Of a DNA stretch of 29,362 nucleotides, positions 20,481 through 28,329 are shown in pieces. Source of the stretch: a virus; the IMG/VR virus record IMGVR_UViG_3300018067_000246, positions 1-29,362 of that record. One strand, written 5' to 3'. Numbering within the stretch: the stretch's first letter is position 1; the number at the start of each line of letters is the position of its first letter. The translations under genes and the position numbers were made by a program. The notes under the pieces were generated by a model that was not told where the DNA came from, ran no database searches, and worked only from the letters and a program-made list of their open reading frames with translations.

Positions 20481-21122
20481 TTGCTCGAGTATGGGGCTTC
20501 AACCTCGGGGCACCAGTGCCGCAAATGCAGGCGGGTCTATCCGCCCGAGCAGGTGCCCTATCAGTTCACGCGGCGACGACGCCAGGTGCGTCTCCATTCG
20601 CATGCGAATGGAGACAACCGGGGCAGGCTCGGGCCGCTCGAGTATCTCGATGTCTGCAATCGCTGTCTCCAGATCCAGCGGGACGAGATCAAGCAACGCA
20701 ACCGCTTCCTTGCCAAGGCGAGACGAACCTTGAACTGGCATGCAACCAAGTTCGGCTTCCGACCGGCGGCGTTCGCTTCGAAATACGGGTGGGATGTGAA
20801 GCAAATGGCACACGACTGCGAGCACGCAGCGAAGAACGGGTGCCCGTACTGCCACATGGCCTTCGCGGAGATGGCAAACGGCCTCCGGGACATCACCCTC
20901 GATGTCTACGACCCCCACGCGGAGCCCTACTACACAAACACCAGGTGGGTGTGTAACACCTGCAACAGCAAGAAGCAGGATATGCCCATAGGGGACTGGC
21001 ATCAGGTGTGTTTGGCGTTCAAGGTGCAGCGGGACTTTCTGCTGCTCCTCGATCAGAAGGCGCCAGTTGTCCCAGCGGCGCAGCAACTCCCGCTGTTTGA
21101 GATGGCGGGGTCGGCCGGGTGA
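20481..21122 (+). CDS. HNH-type zinc endonuclease (homing or phage nuclease)
   Basis: With start TTG 20481 behind GGAG (20471-20474) the product has 213 residues. CxxC pairs: CRKC (about residue 13), CNRC (about 60), CPYC (about 121) and CNTC (about 161). The segment CPYCHMAFAEMANG ... ITLDVYDPHAEPYY ... WVCNTCNSKK is an HNH/zinc-finger core. GC content is visibly lower than in the neighbours (AAG/GAA/CAA codons common), pointing to acquisition. A 26-bp palindrome lies in its coding sequence. It may be a free-standing homing endonuclease or a replication or packaging nuclease. Confidence 0.6.
   Translation: MLEYGASTSGHQCRKCRRVYPPEQVPYQFTRRRRQVRLHSHANGDNRGRLGPLEYLDVCNRCLQIQRDEIKQRNRFLAKARRTLNWHATKFGFRPAAFASKYGWDVKQMAHDCEHAAKNGCPYCHMAFAEMANGLRDITLDVYDPHAEPYYTNTRWVCNTCNSKKQDMPIGDWHQVCLAFKVQRDFLLLLDQKAPVVPAAQQLPLFEMAGSAG
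20590..20615. repeat. 26-bp perfect palindrome in HNH-type gene
   Basis: Arms GTCTCCATTCGCA and TGCGAATGGAGAC, no spacer. It lies across codons for RLHSHANGDN. A zero-loop palindrome of this length is unlikely by chance and might be a protein-binding or recombination site. Confidence 0.85.
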
Positions 21123-21808
21123 GCGACCGGCAGCACTTCAAGCTGGCGCCTTCCGACTTCGCCTACCTCTGGGAGGAGTGCCGGCGCTGCTACTACGAGG
21201 CGCGGCATGGACTGGGGCGGCGCCCGGACACGCCGTTCCCAGCCATCTTCAACCGGATCGAGGACGCCTTCTGCGCCCACCTTGAGGGCTGCGACCCGGC
21301 CCGGATGTCGCCGCTGCTGCCGGCGGGCCGGGTGACCTGTCGCCAGCGACTGGTGACGTCTGCGCACATCAAGGTGCCCGGCCATCAGGCGACGGTCTCC
21401 GTGTCCGGGCGCATGGACGCCTGGGCGCGGTTCAGCGACGGCGGGTTCGGCGTGATCGACTTCAAGGTGGCCGCCCACAGTGACGACCTGGCCACGCGCT
21501 ACCAGCGCCAACTCTGGTCGTACGCCTACGCGCTCGAGCACCCGGTCACCGGGACGCTCCCTTGGTCGCCCATCTCGCATCTGGGGCTATTTGTCCTTGA
21601 GTCGCGCGGCGTGGCCGATCTGGCCTTTCAGGAGCAGAAGTGGCTGCTGCTCCACATGGAGCCGTTGTGGTGCCCCGTTGAGCCGGATCAGGGAGCGTTC
21701 CTGCGCTTCCTGGGGGAGGTATTGGATGTGCTGGAACTACCCGAACCGCCGCCGCCGAACCCGGCCTGTAAGTTCTGCGCGTACCGCGCGCGGGGCCTGA
21801 CGTCGTGA
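21119..21808 (+). CDS. Cas4/RecB-like PD-(D/E)XK nuclease with Fe-S cysteines
   Basis: This 229-residue protein shows the nuclease motifs D100 (GRMDAW) and D114-x-K116 (GVIDFKV), followed by a QxxxY-like motif (YQRQLWSYAYAL). Cysteines C21, C24 (CRRC) at the N-terminus and C217, C220 (CKFC) at the C-terminus match the split four-cysteine Fe-S cluster of Cas4/AddB-type exonucleases. It probably resects DNA ends to single strands for the annealing protein. No cas1/cas2 or CRISPR array is nearby, so a recombination role is preferred. GTG 21119 overlaps the upstream stop. Confidence 0.75.
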   Translation: MSDRQHFKLAPSDFAYLWEECRRCYYEARHGLGRRPDTPFPAIFNRIEDAFCAHLEGCDPARMSPLLPAGRVTCRQRLVTSAHIKVPGHQATVSVSGRMDAWARFSDGGFGVIDFKVAAHSDDLATRYQRQLWSYAYALEHPVTGTLPWSPISHLGLFVLESRGVADLAFQEQKWLLLHMEPLWCPVEPDQGAFLRFLGEVLDVLELPEPPPPNPACKFCAYRARGLTS

Positions 21809-22233
21809 CCATCCGCTACGTGCGCGTCGACCTGAAGCCGGTGCGGATCGAGACGCGCCACGTCTTCGTCCCGCCGCCCCCGCCGCTGCCCATGCGCGAC
21901 CGGCCAGACCCACCCCCCTCCCCGGCGACCCGGCTCGCCCGGTTTACGGCGAACGAGCGGGCGATTGGCGCGGAACACCGCCGCCGGCGGGCTGCCCTGC
22001 GCGCCGACGCGGCGGACGCGCCCGAAGTCACCCCGGCCGACCTCATCCGGGCGCGCAAGGGGATCGCCGGCTGCTCGCAGCGCGACCTGGCCCGGGAGTA
22101 CGGCTGCTCGCGGAGCATCATCGCGGAGGCCGAGCGGGGCGTGCGGACGCCGCTGCCGGCCATCGCCCGCTGGACGGCAGGCACCCTGGCCGCCCAGGCG
22201 CTGCGGGACGCCGAGGCGGAGGCGGCGTCATGA
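21805..22233 (+). CDS. HTH (XRE-like) DNA-binding protein
   Basis: The 142 residues run from GTG 21805. The N-terminus has a strand-rich piece and a proline run (VPPPPPLPM). The HTH spans about 83-120 (LIRARKGIAGCSQRDLAREY, then GCSRSIIAEAERGVRTPLPA), matching 'R...g.sQ.dLA...G.s...i...E.G...P'. Near the end of the early operon, it could be a late-gene regulator or second repressor. It overlaps neighbours at both ends. Confidence 0.65.
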   Translation: MTIRYVRVDLKPVRIETRHVFVPPPPPLPMRDRPDPPPSPATRLARFTANERAIGAEHRRRRAALRADAADAPEVTPADLIRARKGIAGCSQRDLAREYGCSRSIIAEAERGVRTPLPAIARWTAGTLAAQALRDAEAEAAS

Positions 22234-22592
22234 AGTGGGCCAGTTGGGCGTGGGGCTTCGTGGCCGGCTGCGTGTTGGCGAGCTACGTGATGCTGAGCTG
22301 CAGCGACGGGAACGCCCAGACCGAGGAGGTGGCCGACGCCATCGAGTACGGCATCAGCATGGGGCTGCCGCCGGCCTGGGCGTGGCGGGTCGCGTGGTGC
22401 GAGTCGCGGTACACCAGCGGGGCCTACAACCGGTGGTCGGGGGCGTCGGGGCTCTATCAGTTCATCCCCAGCACCTGGCGGAATACGCCGCAAGGGCGCG
22501 CCGGGATGAGCCCCTTCGACCCCTACGCCAACGCCGCCGCCGCCGCCTGGCTGTACCGTACCGGGGGGCCGGGCCATTGGAGCTGCAGGTAG
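22230..22592 (+). CDS. Lysozyme/transglycosylase-like protein with N-terminal membrane anchor
   Basis: The 120 residues begin with a hydrophobic N-terminus (WASWAWGFVAGCVLASYVML) ending at a Cys in a weak lipobox-like context (LSC), suggesting export or anchoring. A goose-lysozyme/SLT/Rpf-like domain follows: WCESRYTSGAYN (catalytic Glu), GASGLYQFIPSTW, then DPYANAAAAAWLYR. It would cleave the glycan strand. It lies far from the lysis cassette, before packaging genes. It may be a virion or entry muramidase, or an accessory lysin. Confidence 0.75.
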   Translation: MKWASWAWGFVAGCVLASYVMLSCSDGNAQTEEVADAIEYGISMGLPPAWAWRVAWCESRYTSGAYNRWSGASGLYQFIPSTWRNTPQGRAGMSPFDPYANAAAAAWLYRTGGPGHWSCR

Positions 22593-22849
22593 TGCCGACC
22601 GGGGACGTGCACGCCGAGCACGCCCCGGACGCCTGCTGCGAGCTGGGCCGCATCGACAACCACCACCCCCTGCCCACCAACCTGCGCCTCTACGTCGACC
22701 CCTACGGGTTCACCTACCGCTTGTGCGAGCGGCACTACCTCGCCCTGGTGGCGGGGCTGCTGCGCGCCGAGGGGCTGCGACGCCAGACGAGACCGATGGG
22801 GCGCGCGTGGTCGGAACGCGGTACGCTCCCCAAGAGGAAGCGGGGATGA
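22592..22849 (+). CDS. Hypothetical Cys/His-containing protein
   Basis: The 85 residues run from GTG 22592, overlapping the previous TAG. CC, H and C residues (HAPDACCELGRIDNHH; YRLCERHYLALV) suggest a possible zinc site; the tail is strongly basic (RPMGRAWSERGTLPKRKRG), so nucleic-acid binding is plausible. The stop overlaps the next ATG. HNH was considered but the motif is incomplete. Confidence 0.45.
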   Translation: MPTGDVHAEHAPDACCELGRIDNHHPLPTNLRLYVDPYGFTYRLCERHYLALVAGLLRAEGLRRQTRPMGRAWSERGTLPKRKRG

Positions 22850-23178
22850 CGGCCCTGACCACCCAGGAGCACCGGCAGGCGAAGACCCGCCGGAACACCT
22901 CGGCCCGCAACGGCCGGGCCGCCCTGGCCCGGGCCTGGGCCTGGATCGAGGCCATGGAGGCCCAGGTGGTGGTCGAGCCCACCCCCAGCGGCGTCGTCTA
23001 CACCATCCGGGTGCCGGGGTTCCACTCGCAGAGCGCCCGCTGGCTGCCCGCCGCCGTCAACGCGCTGGAGGGCAACATCGCCCACTTCTGCGACAGCCGG
23101 GCCACCCACGGCCCCACCGGCGCCAAGCTGGACGCCCTCCGGGCCAAGCGGGCGGCGTATGCTGAGCGCAGCGCATGA
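22846..23178 (+). CDS. Hypothetical protein
   Basis: The 110 residues start at ATG 22846 with AGAGGAAG upstream. A basic helical N-terminus (HRQAKTRRNTSARNGRAALA) is followed by a small beta domain (AQVVVEPTPSGVVYTIRVPG) and a helix. The last residues overlap a promoter-like motif and the TerS start. It may bind DNA near the packaging genes. Function unknown. Confidence 0.5.
   Translation: MTALTTQEHRQAKTRRNTSARNGRAALARAWAWIEAMEAQVVVEPTPSGVVYTIRVPGFHSQSARWLPAAVNALEGNIAHFCDSRATHGPTGAKLDALRAKRAAYAERSA
23157..23173 (+). promoter_or_regulatory. Repeated promoter-like motif before TerS gene
   Basis: GTATGCTGAGCGCAGCG here and GTATACTGAGCGCAGCG at 28623-28639 differ at one base. TATGCT would be the -10, 11 nt before ATG 23175. 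Both copies precede key late genes (TerS/TerL and protease), so a shared late promoter is possible. Confidence 0.5.
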
Positions 23179-23522
23179 CCGCCGCTGAAAACCGCGACGA
23201 AACCGCGGCGCCCCTGGCCGTCGTCCGGGGGCGGCCGTTTGCGCCCGGCAACTCGGCGAACCCCGGCGGCCGGCCCAAGGGCCTCGCCGAGCTGGTGCGC
23301 CGGGAGACGAAGGACGGCGCCGAACTCGTCCGCTTCATGCTCCGCATCCTCCGGGGCCAGAAGCAGCCCCTGCGCTACCGCCTGGAGGCCGCCGCCTGGC
23401 TGGCCGACCGCGGGTTCGGCAAGGCCCTGCAGCAGATGGAGCTGTCCGGCCCCGGCGCCGAGCCGTTGACCATCCGGATCGAGTACTCAGCCGATGCCAA
23501 CCCTGACGGTGACGCTGCCTAG
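23175..23522 (+). CDS. Probable small terminase subunit (DUF5681-like)
   Basis: The 115 residues include GRPFAPGNSANPGGRPKG at about 19-36, the DUF5681 signature often found just before large terminases. A helical middle follows (LAELVRRETKDGAELVRFML, RYRLEAAAWLADRGFG). It overlaps TerL by 29 bp. As TerS it would recognise pac/cos and regulate TerL. DUF5681 proteins are not all proven TerS, so the call is positional. Confidence 0.6.
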   Translation: MTAAENRDETAAPLAVVRGRPFAPGNSANPGGRPKGLAELVRRETKDGAELVRFMLRILRGQKQPLRYRLEAAAWLADRGFGKALQQMELSGPGAEPLTIRIEYSADANPDGDAA

Positions 23523-24693
23523 ACCGCACCAGGCGCAGGCCCGCATCCTCCGGGAGCGGGCCCGGTTCAACGTGCTCTCGTGCGGGAGACGGTTCGGGAA
23601 GACGACCCTGGGCATCGACCGCCTGGTGCAGCGCGCCCTCCCCGGCAACCCGGTGGCCTGGTGCTCGCCCAGCTACCGGATGCTCACCGAGGTGTGGCGG
23701 GACGTCCGCCGGGCCACGGTGGAGGTGGTCACCCGCACGGACAGCCAGCAGCACCGGCTCGAGCTGGTCGGCGGCGGGGTGATCGAGATGTGGTCGCTGG
23801 ACATGCCGGACGTGGCTCGCGGGCGTCGCTACGCCGAGGTCATCATCGACGAGGCCGCCATGGTGCGGCAGCTGGAGGAGGCGTGGAACGCCGTGCTGCG
23901 CCCCACCCTGGTCGACTTCCGGGGCGGCGCCTGGTTCCTCTCCACCCCCAAAGGACTCAACTTCTTCAAGCGCCTCTACGACCGGGGCAACGACCCCCAG
24001 TACCCGGACTGGCGGGCCTGGCAGATGCCCACGGTCAGTAATCCGTACATCCCCGCCGACGAGGTGGACGACTCCCGCCGCAGCCTGCCGGAGCGCACCT
24101 TCGCCCAGGAGTTCGAGGCGGTCTTCCTGGAGAACGAGGGCGCCGTCTTCCGCCGGGTGCGGGAGGCCGCCACCGCCACCCCCCAGGCCGCCGCCCTGGA
24201 CGGGCACCGCTACACCGTTGGAGTAGATTGGGGCCGGGCTTCGGACTTTACGTGTATGGCGGTCATCGACTCCACCACCCGGGAGCTGGTCTGCCTCGAC
24301 CGCTCCAACCAGGTGGAGTACGCCCTCCAGGCGGGGCGCCTTCAGGCGCTCTGTGCCAGGTTCCGGCCGGATGCGGTGTACGCTGAGCAGAACGCCATGG
24401 GCGAGCCCATCGTGGAGCAGCTGCAGCGGATGAACCTCCCGGTGTACCCCTTCCAGACGACGAACGCGAGCAAGGCGGCCGTGATCGACGCCCTGGCCCT
24501 CGCGTTTGAGCGGGCCGAGCTGCGCCTGCTGCCGGATGAGACGCTGCTGGGCGAACTGCTGGGCTACCAAGCCGAGCGCCTGCCCTCCGGCCTGCTCCGG
24601 TATTCGGCCCCCGAGGGCAGCCATGATGACACCGTCATCAGCCTTGCGCTTGCTTGGTACGGCGCGTCCCAGCCCACCCAGTTCGTGTTCTAG
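23494..24693 (+). CDS. Large terminase subunit (TerL)
   Basis: In this 399-residue protein Walker A GRRFGKTT (K36), Walker B VIIDEAAM (D119, E120), the coupling segment FLSTPKG, and the RNase H-like nuclease residues D245 (VGVDWGRASD) and D378/D379 (HDDTV) are all present. It packages DNA into the prohead through the portal and cuts the concatemer. It is short relative to many TerL but complete. ATG 23494 overlaps the TerS gene, giving coupled translation. Confidence 0.93.
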   Translation: MPTLTVTLPRPHQAQARILRERARFNVLSCGRRFGKTTLGIDRLVQRALPGNPVAWCSPSYRMLTEVWRDVRRATVEVVTRTDSQQHRLELVGGGVIEMWSLDMPDVARGRRYAEVIIDEAAMVRQLEEAWNAVLRPTLVDFRGGAWFLSTPKGLNFFKRLYDRGNDPQYPDWRAWQMPTVSNPYIPADEVDDSRRSLPERTFAQEFEAVFLENEGAVFRRVREAATATPQAAALDGHRYTVGVDWGRASDFTCMAVIDSTTRELVCLDRSNQVEYALQAGRLQALCARFRPDAVYAEQNAMGEPIVEQLQRMNLPVYPFQTTNASKAAVIDALALAFERAELRLLPDETLLGELLGYQAERLPSGLLRYSAPEGSHDDTVISLALAWYGASQPTQFVF

Positions 24694-24705
24694 GAGAACC
24701 GCACG

Positions 24706-26208
24706 ATGGCCACCCTGCAGTCCGCCTGGAACGCCTTCTGGAACATCGAGACGAAGGCCGCCGCCCCACCGCCGACGGCGCCCCCCGAGCTGCGGTCGCT
24801 GGTCTTCTCCCCCGGGTCGTACCCCGACGCGGCGGGCGACTACTGGAACCCCCTGCTCACTCAGGTCTTCGGGGGCTACAACGCCGCCTGGAACAGCGCC
24901 GTCTACGCCTGCCTCAAGACCATCTGCTACGCCTTCCAGGAGGCGCCGCCCAAGGTCTACCGCCTCCAGGCGGACGGGACGGAGCTGTTCCTCGAAGAGC
25001 ACCGCCTCATGGAGCTGCTGGCCGACCCGCACCCCTCCCTCTCCGGGCCCGAACTCAGTTTCTGGGTGCAGTACTGCAAGCAGGTGGACGGCAACGCCTA
25101 CCTGCGCAAGATCCGGAACCGGGCCGGCGAGGTGGTGCAGCTGTGGCCCATCTCGCCGTCGCAGATGAGCCCGGAGACGTCCGACGAGGACGCCGCCGCC
25201 GGGGTGTTCATCTCGCACTACGTCTACGACAACGGCAAGGGCAAGCACGAAGAGGTGCCGGTGGGGGACGTCGTGCACTTCCGCCTGGGGGTGGACGACG
25301 CCGACCACCGCAAGGGGCTGTCCAACCTGCGGCGCCTGCTGCGGGAGATCTCCAGCGACGAGGAGGCCACCCGCTTCACCGACGACCTGCTGCGCAACTT
25401 CGCGGTGTCCTCGCTGGCGGTGACCGTGCCCCCGGGGCCGGTGCTGACGGAGGAGCAGGCGGAGGCGATCCGCGACCGGCTGCGGGAGGCGTACAGCGGC
25501 GCCAACCGGGGCCACCTGGCCGTGCTCGGCAACGGGGCCACCCTGCAGTCCATCGGGTTCAACCCCCAGCAGCTCGACCTCAAGGCGGCGCACCAGATCC
25601 CCGAGACCCGCATCTGCGCCGTGCTCGGCGTCCCCGCCATGCTCGTCGGGCTGTCCGCCGGGCTCGAGCACACCATCTACAACAACATGGAGCAGGCCCA
25701 GGAGCACCTGTACGAGCAGACGGTGGTGCCCCTCTGGCGGGCGGACGCCGCCACCCTGACGAAGCAGCTGCTGCGGCCGGACTTCGACGCCGACCCGGCC
25801 GTCCGGTTGAAGTACGACACCGACGACGTGCGCGCCCTGCAGGAGGACATGGACGAGCGGTACGCCCGCCTGAGCGTGGCCGTGGAGAAGGGCTGGGTCA
25901 CCAAGGACGAGGCCCGGGCGGAGGTGGGGCTCGAGCCCCTGCCGAACGGCCTGGGCGAGGCGCAAGACCCCATGGAGCTGCTGCGGGCCACGGCCGAGGC
26001 GCGGGGCCCCGCCGGCGGCGGCCCGCCCGGGCAGAACGGGGCCCCGCCGCAGAAGGCGCTCGAGCAGAAGGCGCTGGCGCTCAAGGCCACCCCGGCCATG
26101 CAGGACTTGCTCGCGGCGCTGGTCGAGCCGCGCCTGCAGGCCGACCTCGAGGCGCACCTCCGGGAGCAGGCCGAGCGCGTCCAGCAGGCCGTCCTGAAGG
26201 CGGGCTGA
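24706..26208 (+). CDS. Portal protein, HK97 family
   Basis: The 500 residues start at ATG 24706 behind AGGAG. Recognisable portal text: NSAVYACLKTICYAFQEAPP, then QVDGNAYLRKIRN, the 'GLSNLRRL' segment, 'CAVLGVPAMLVGL' and 'NNMEQAQEHLYEQTVVPLW', in the order of HK97-like portals. The C-terminus (about 430-500) is Ala/Gln-rich and helical (crown/barrel). A dodecamer would form the DNA channel at the head vertex. Position after TerL is standard. Confidence 0.92.
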   Translation: MATLQSAWNAFWNIETKAAAPPPTAPPELRSLVFSPGSYPDAAGDYWNPLLTQVFGGYNAAWNSAVYACLKTICYAFQEAPPKVYRLQADGTELFLEEHRLMELLADPHPSLSGPELSFWVQYCKQVDGNAYLRKIRNRAGEVVQLWPISPSQMSPETSDEDAAAGVFISHYVYDNGKGKHEEVPVGDVVHFRLGVDDADHRKGLSNLRRLLREISSDEEATRFTDDLLRNFAVSSLAVTVPPGPVLTEEQAEAIRDRLREAYSGANRGHLAVLGNGATLQSIGFNPQQLDLKAAHQIPETRICAVLGVPAMLVGLSAGLEHTIYNNMEQAQEHLYEQTVVPLWRADAATLTKQLLRPDFDADPAVRLKYDTDDVRALQEDMDERYARLSVAVEKGWVTKDEARAEVGLEPLPNGLGEAQDPMELLRATAEARGPAGGGPPGQNGAPPQKALEQKALALKATPAMQDLLAALVEPRLQADLEAHLREQAERVQQAVLKAG

Positions 26209-26209
26209 C

Positions 26210-26782
26210 GTGCGGGTCGAGGACGTCTACGACCCGGAGGAGGAGCAGCGGCGCCTGTTCCGGATCCTCGGCCCCCGCGTCCTGGAGCTGCTGCGGGCCT
26301 GGCACCAGTGGGTCGCCGACCAACTGCAGCTCTCCGTCGAGGCGTTCCGGCTGGACGACGCGACCACCCGAAAGTTCCTCGCCCACGCCGCCGAGCGGGT
26401 GGTGCTCATCGACGGGGCCGGCCAGCGGGAGATCCAGGCGCAGCTCACCGAGGGGCAGCGCCGGGGCTACTCCGCCTTCCAGTTGGCGAACGGCGTGCCC
26501 GCGGAGGACTTCCGGGGCATCAAGGGCCTCTACGAGGAGACGTGGCGGGGGCGCAGCGAGACCATCGCGAAGACGGAGATCGCCACCGCCCAGGTCGCCG
26601 CCGCGCTCGATAGGTACGGGGCCACCGGCATGGTCGACGAGGTGGAGATCGTGGAGCACGAGGACACGGACGAGCCCTGCGCCGCCCGGAACGGGACGCG
26701 GGTGCCCATCAGCAGCAATCCCGGGCTCAAGCACCCGAACTGCCAGATGTCGCTCATCCCCATCGTCAACGAGGCCGCATGA
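26210..26782 (+). CDS. Minor head protein (phage head morphogenesis, gpF-like)
   Basis: This 190-residue protein starts at GTG 26210, one base after the portal stop. RSETIAKTEIATAQVAAAL, then EDTDEPCAARNGTRVPISS and HPNCQMSLIPI match the end of Mu gpF/SPP1 gp7-type head morphogenesis proteins, where 'R.iarTe...a' precedes 'D..C..C....g' and 'HP.Cr'. It is shorter than full gpF, with a reduced N-terminal helix region. It is a minor capsid component near the portal vertex. Confidence 0.8.
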   Translation: MRVEDVYDPEEEQRRLFRILGPRVLELLRAWHQWVADQLQLSVEAFRLDDATTRKFLAHAAERVVLIDGAGQREIQAQLTEGQRRGYSAFQLANGVPAEDFRGIKGLYEETWRGRSETIAKTEIATAQVAAALDRYGATGMVDEVEIVEHEDTDEPCAARNGTRVPISSNPGLKHPNCQMSLIPIVNEAA

Positions 26783-27891
26783 CCACGCTGGCCCGCCCCC
26801 GACTCGACCCGCTGCTGGACGCCCCCCTCATCGGCCCCCGGGTGCTGCAGCTGGTGGGCGACGTCTCGGGGTGCTCCATGTGGCGGGTGTGGCAGCCGGT
26901 CAGTTTCCTGCGCCTGCACGGCTACCCGACCGACTGGACGATGGTGCGCGACCCCGGCCTCGTCCGCGTCCCCTTCGCCTACGACGCCGTCGTGCTCTGC
27001 CGGCTGGCCTGGTGGGGCGGGCGCCCGCGCCGGCAGGCCGAGGCCACGCTGGAGGGCTGGCGCCGGCGGGGGCTGCGCGTCCTCTTCGAGTGCGACGACG
27101 ACCTGATCACCCCCTTCGTGGTGGAGCAGCAGCTCGGGCGGGTCAACGCCGAGAAGACCCGCTCGCAGTTGGACGCCGACCGCAAGGCGGTGCAGTGGCT
27201 GCTGCGCCGGGTGGACGGGGTGACCGTCTCCACCCAGCACCTCGCGTCGACCGTGCGCCGCTTCACCGGCGCCCCGGTGGAGGTGGTGCCGAACGCCATC
27301 GACGCCGAGTGGTTCGCCGGGGTGCAGGCCGGCGCGGGGCGCACCGTGCCCGGGCCCACGGTCGGCTGGGTGGGCGGCAACCGGCCGGACAGCGACCTCG
27401 AGGCCATGGCCGTGGCCTGGGGCCGCATCGCGGAGCGGTTCCCGGCCGTGACGTTCGTGGTGATGGGCCACCACCCGCCGGTCATCGCCGAGCACGTCCC
27501 GCCCGAGCGGCTGGTGCGGGTGCCCTGGATGGATCCCAAGGACTACCCGCTGGGGCTGGTGGGGATCGATATCGGGTGCTGCCCGCTGGAGGACCGGCCG
27601 TTCAACCGCTGCAAGACGCCGATTAAGGCGCTGGAGTACGGCCTCAGCGGCGCCGCGGTGGTGGCCTCGCCCACGGTGTACCGCTTCTGCGTCCGGCACG
27701 GGGAGACGGGGCTGCTGGCGAGCACGGCGAACGAGTGGGAGGCCATGCTGGCGCTGCTGCTCGAGCGGGAGGGCGACCGCCGGGAGCTGGCGGCGAACCT
27801 CAAGGGGGAGGTGCTCGCCCGCTGGGCGCTCAAGCGGCACTACTGGAAGTGGCCGGCGGCGTGGAACCGCTTGTGGAGGGGGACGGCGTGA
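26779..27891 (+). CDS. Glycosyltransferase family 4-like, in the head module
   Basis: The 370 residues have an N-terminal Rossmann half (YDAVVLCRLAWWGGRPRRQA, then LRVLFECDDDL), a linker with VSTQHLASTVRRF and VEVVPNAID, and a C-terminal Rossmann half (PTVGWVGGNRPDSDLEAM, FVVMGHHPP, RVPWMDPKDYP). The nucleotide-sugar site is FNRCKTPIKALEYGLSGAAV, the usual 'KxxExxxxGxPvv' region of GT-B enzymes. It overlaps the minor head gene (ATGA). The gene is placed amid capsid genes, which supports virion glycosylation as its job. Confidence 0.82.
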   Translation: MTTLARPRLDPLLDAPLIGPRVLQLVGDVSGCSMWRVWQPVSFLRLHGYPTDWTMVRDPGLVRVPFAYDAVVLCRLAWWGGRPRRQAEATLEGWRRRGLRVLFECDDDLITPFVVEQQLGRVNAEKTRSQLDADRKAVQWLLRRVDGVTVSTQHLASTVRRFTGAPVEVVPNAIDAEWFAGVQAGAGRTVPGPTVGWVGGNRPDSDLEAMAVAWGRIAERFPAVTFVVMGHHPPVIAEHVPPERLVRVPWMDPKDYPLGLVGIDIGCCPLEDRPFNRCKTPIKALEYGLSGAAVVASPTVYRFCVRHGETGLLASTANEWEAMLALLLEREGDRRELAANLKGEVLARWALKRHYWKWPAAWNRLWRGTA

Positions 27892-28142
27892 CGAACTGGA
27901 CGACGGTGCCGCCCTGGCTGTACCAGAACGACCTCCCGGACGACGAGCTGCAGGCGCTCTACGTGGAGGGCGCCCGGCGGAAGCTGGCGCAGCTCCGGGA
28001 GGAGCGGCGGGCCCTCGCGGACCAGCTGACCGAGCTGGAGGGGCAGATCGCGCAGGCGGCCGCGTTCCTCGCCCAGGCGCAGCGGGCCCTCACCCAGGCG
28101 CAGCGGGCCCTCACCCAGTACCGGACGCCCCGCCGTGGCTAA
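27888..28142 (+). CDS. Small coiled-coil protein
   Basis: The 84 residues run from GTG 27888 (GTGA overlap). After an aromatic N-terminus (WTTVPPWLYQNDL) the rest is one long heptad helix (RKLAQLREERRALADQLTEL ...) ending in a tandem 7-residue repeat (AQAQRALTQAQRALT) encoded by an exact 21-bp duplication. Possibly a scaffold-like or accessory head protein. Function unknown. Confidence 0.6.
   Translation: MTNWTTVPPWLYQNDLPDDELQALYVEGARRKLAQLREERRALADQLTELEGQIAQAAAFLAQAQRALTQAQRALTQYRTPRRG
28074..28115 (+). repeat. Tandem 21-bp duplication in coiled-coil gene
   Basis: Two exact 21-bp units (28074-28094, 28095-28115) in frame add seven residues, i.e. exactly one heptad. Identity at the DNA level points to a recent slippage or duplication that lengthens the helix without changing its register. 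Confidence 0.85.
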
Positions 28143-28326
28143 GCGCCCCCCGGCGCCGGCCGTCCCCGCGCCGCAGGCGCTGGTGGTGAGCGGCCACAAG
28201 GGCCTCGACGTGCGGGTGGACACCGACCCCCGTTGTCAGCACTGCGGCAAGCGCCAGGGCGAGTACTTCGGGGTGCCCTGGAGCGTCAAATGCCGGGGCT
28301 GCGGCCAGCAGGCGAAGCGGGACTGA
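28135..28326 (+). CDS. Zinc-ribbon protein, Com-like
   Basis: The 63 residues start at GTG 28135, overlapping the previous gene by 8 bp. Two CxxC pairs (RCQHCGKRQGEYFG ... VKCRGCGQQAKRD) form a compact zinc ribbon at the C-terminus; the first 30 residues are basic and Pro/Ala-rich. The spacing is reminiscent of Mu Com, an RNA-binding translational activator, but no mom-type modification gene is seen. Nucleic-acid binding is likely. Confidence 0.55.
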   Translation: MAKRPPAPAVPAPQALVVSGHKGLDVRVDTDPRCQHCGKRQGEYFGVPWSVKCRGCGQQAKRD

Positions 28327-28329
28327 GCG

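Noticed and set aside
21119-21808. CRISPR-associated Cas4
   Set aside because: The motifs fit the Cas4/RecB family, but there is no cas1, cas2 or array; phage recombination nucleases share this fold.
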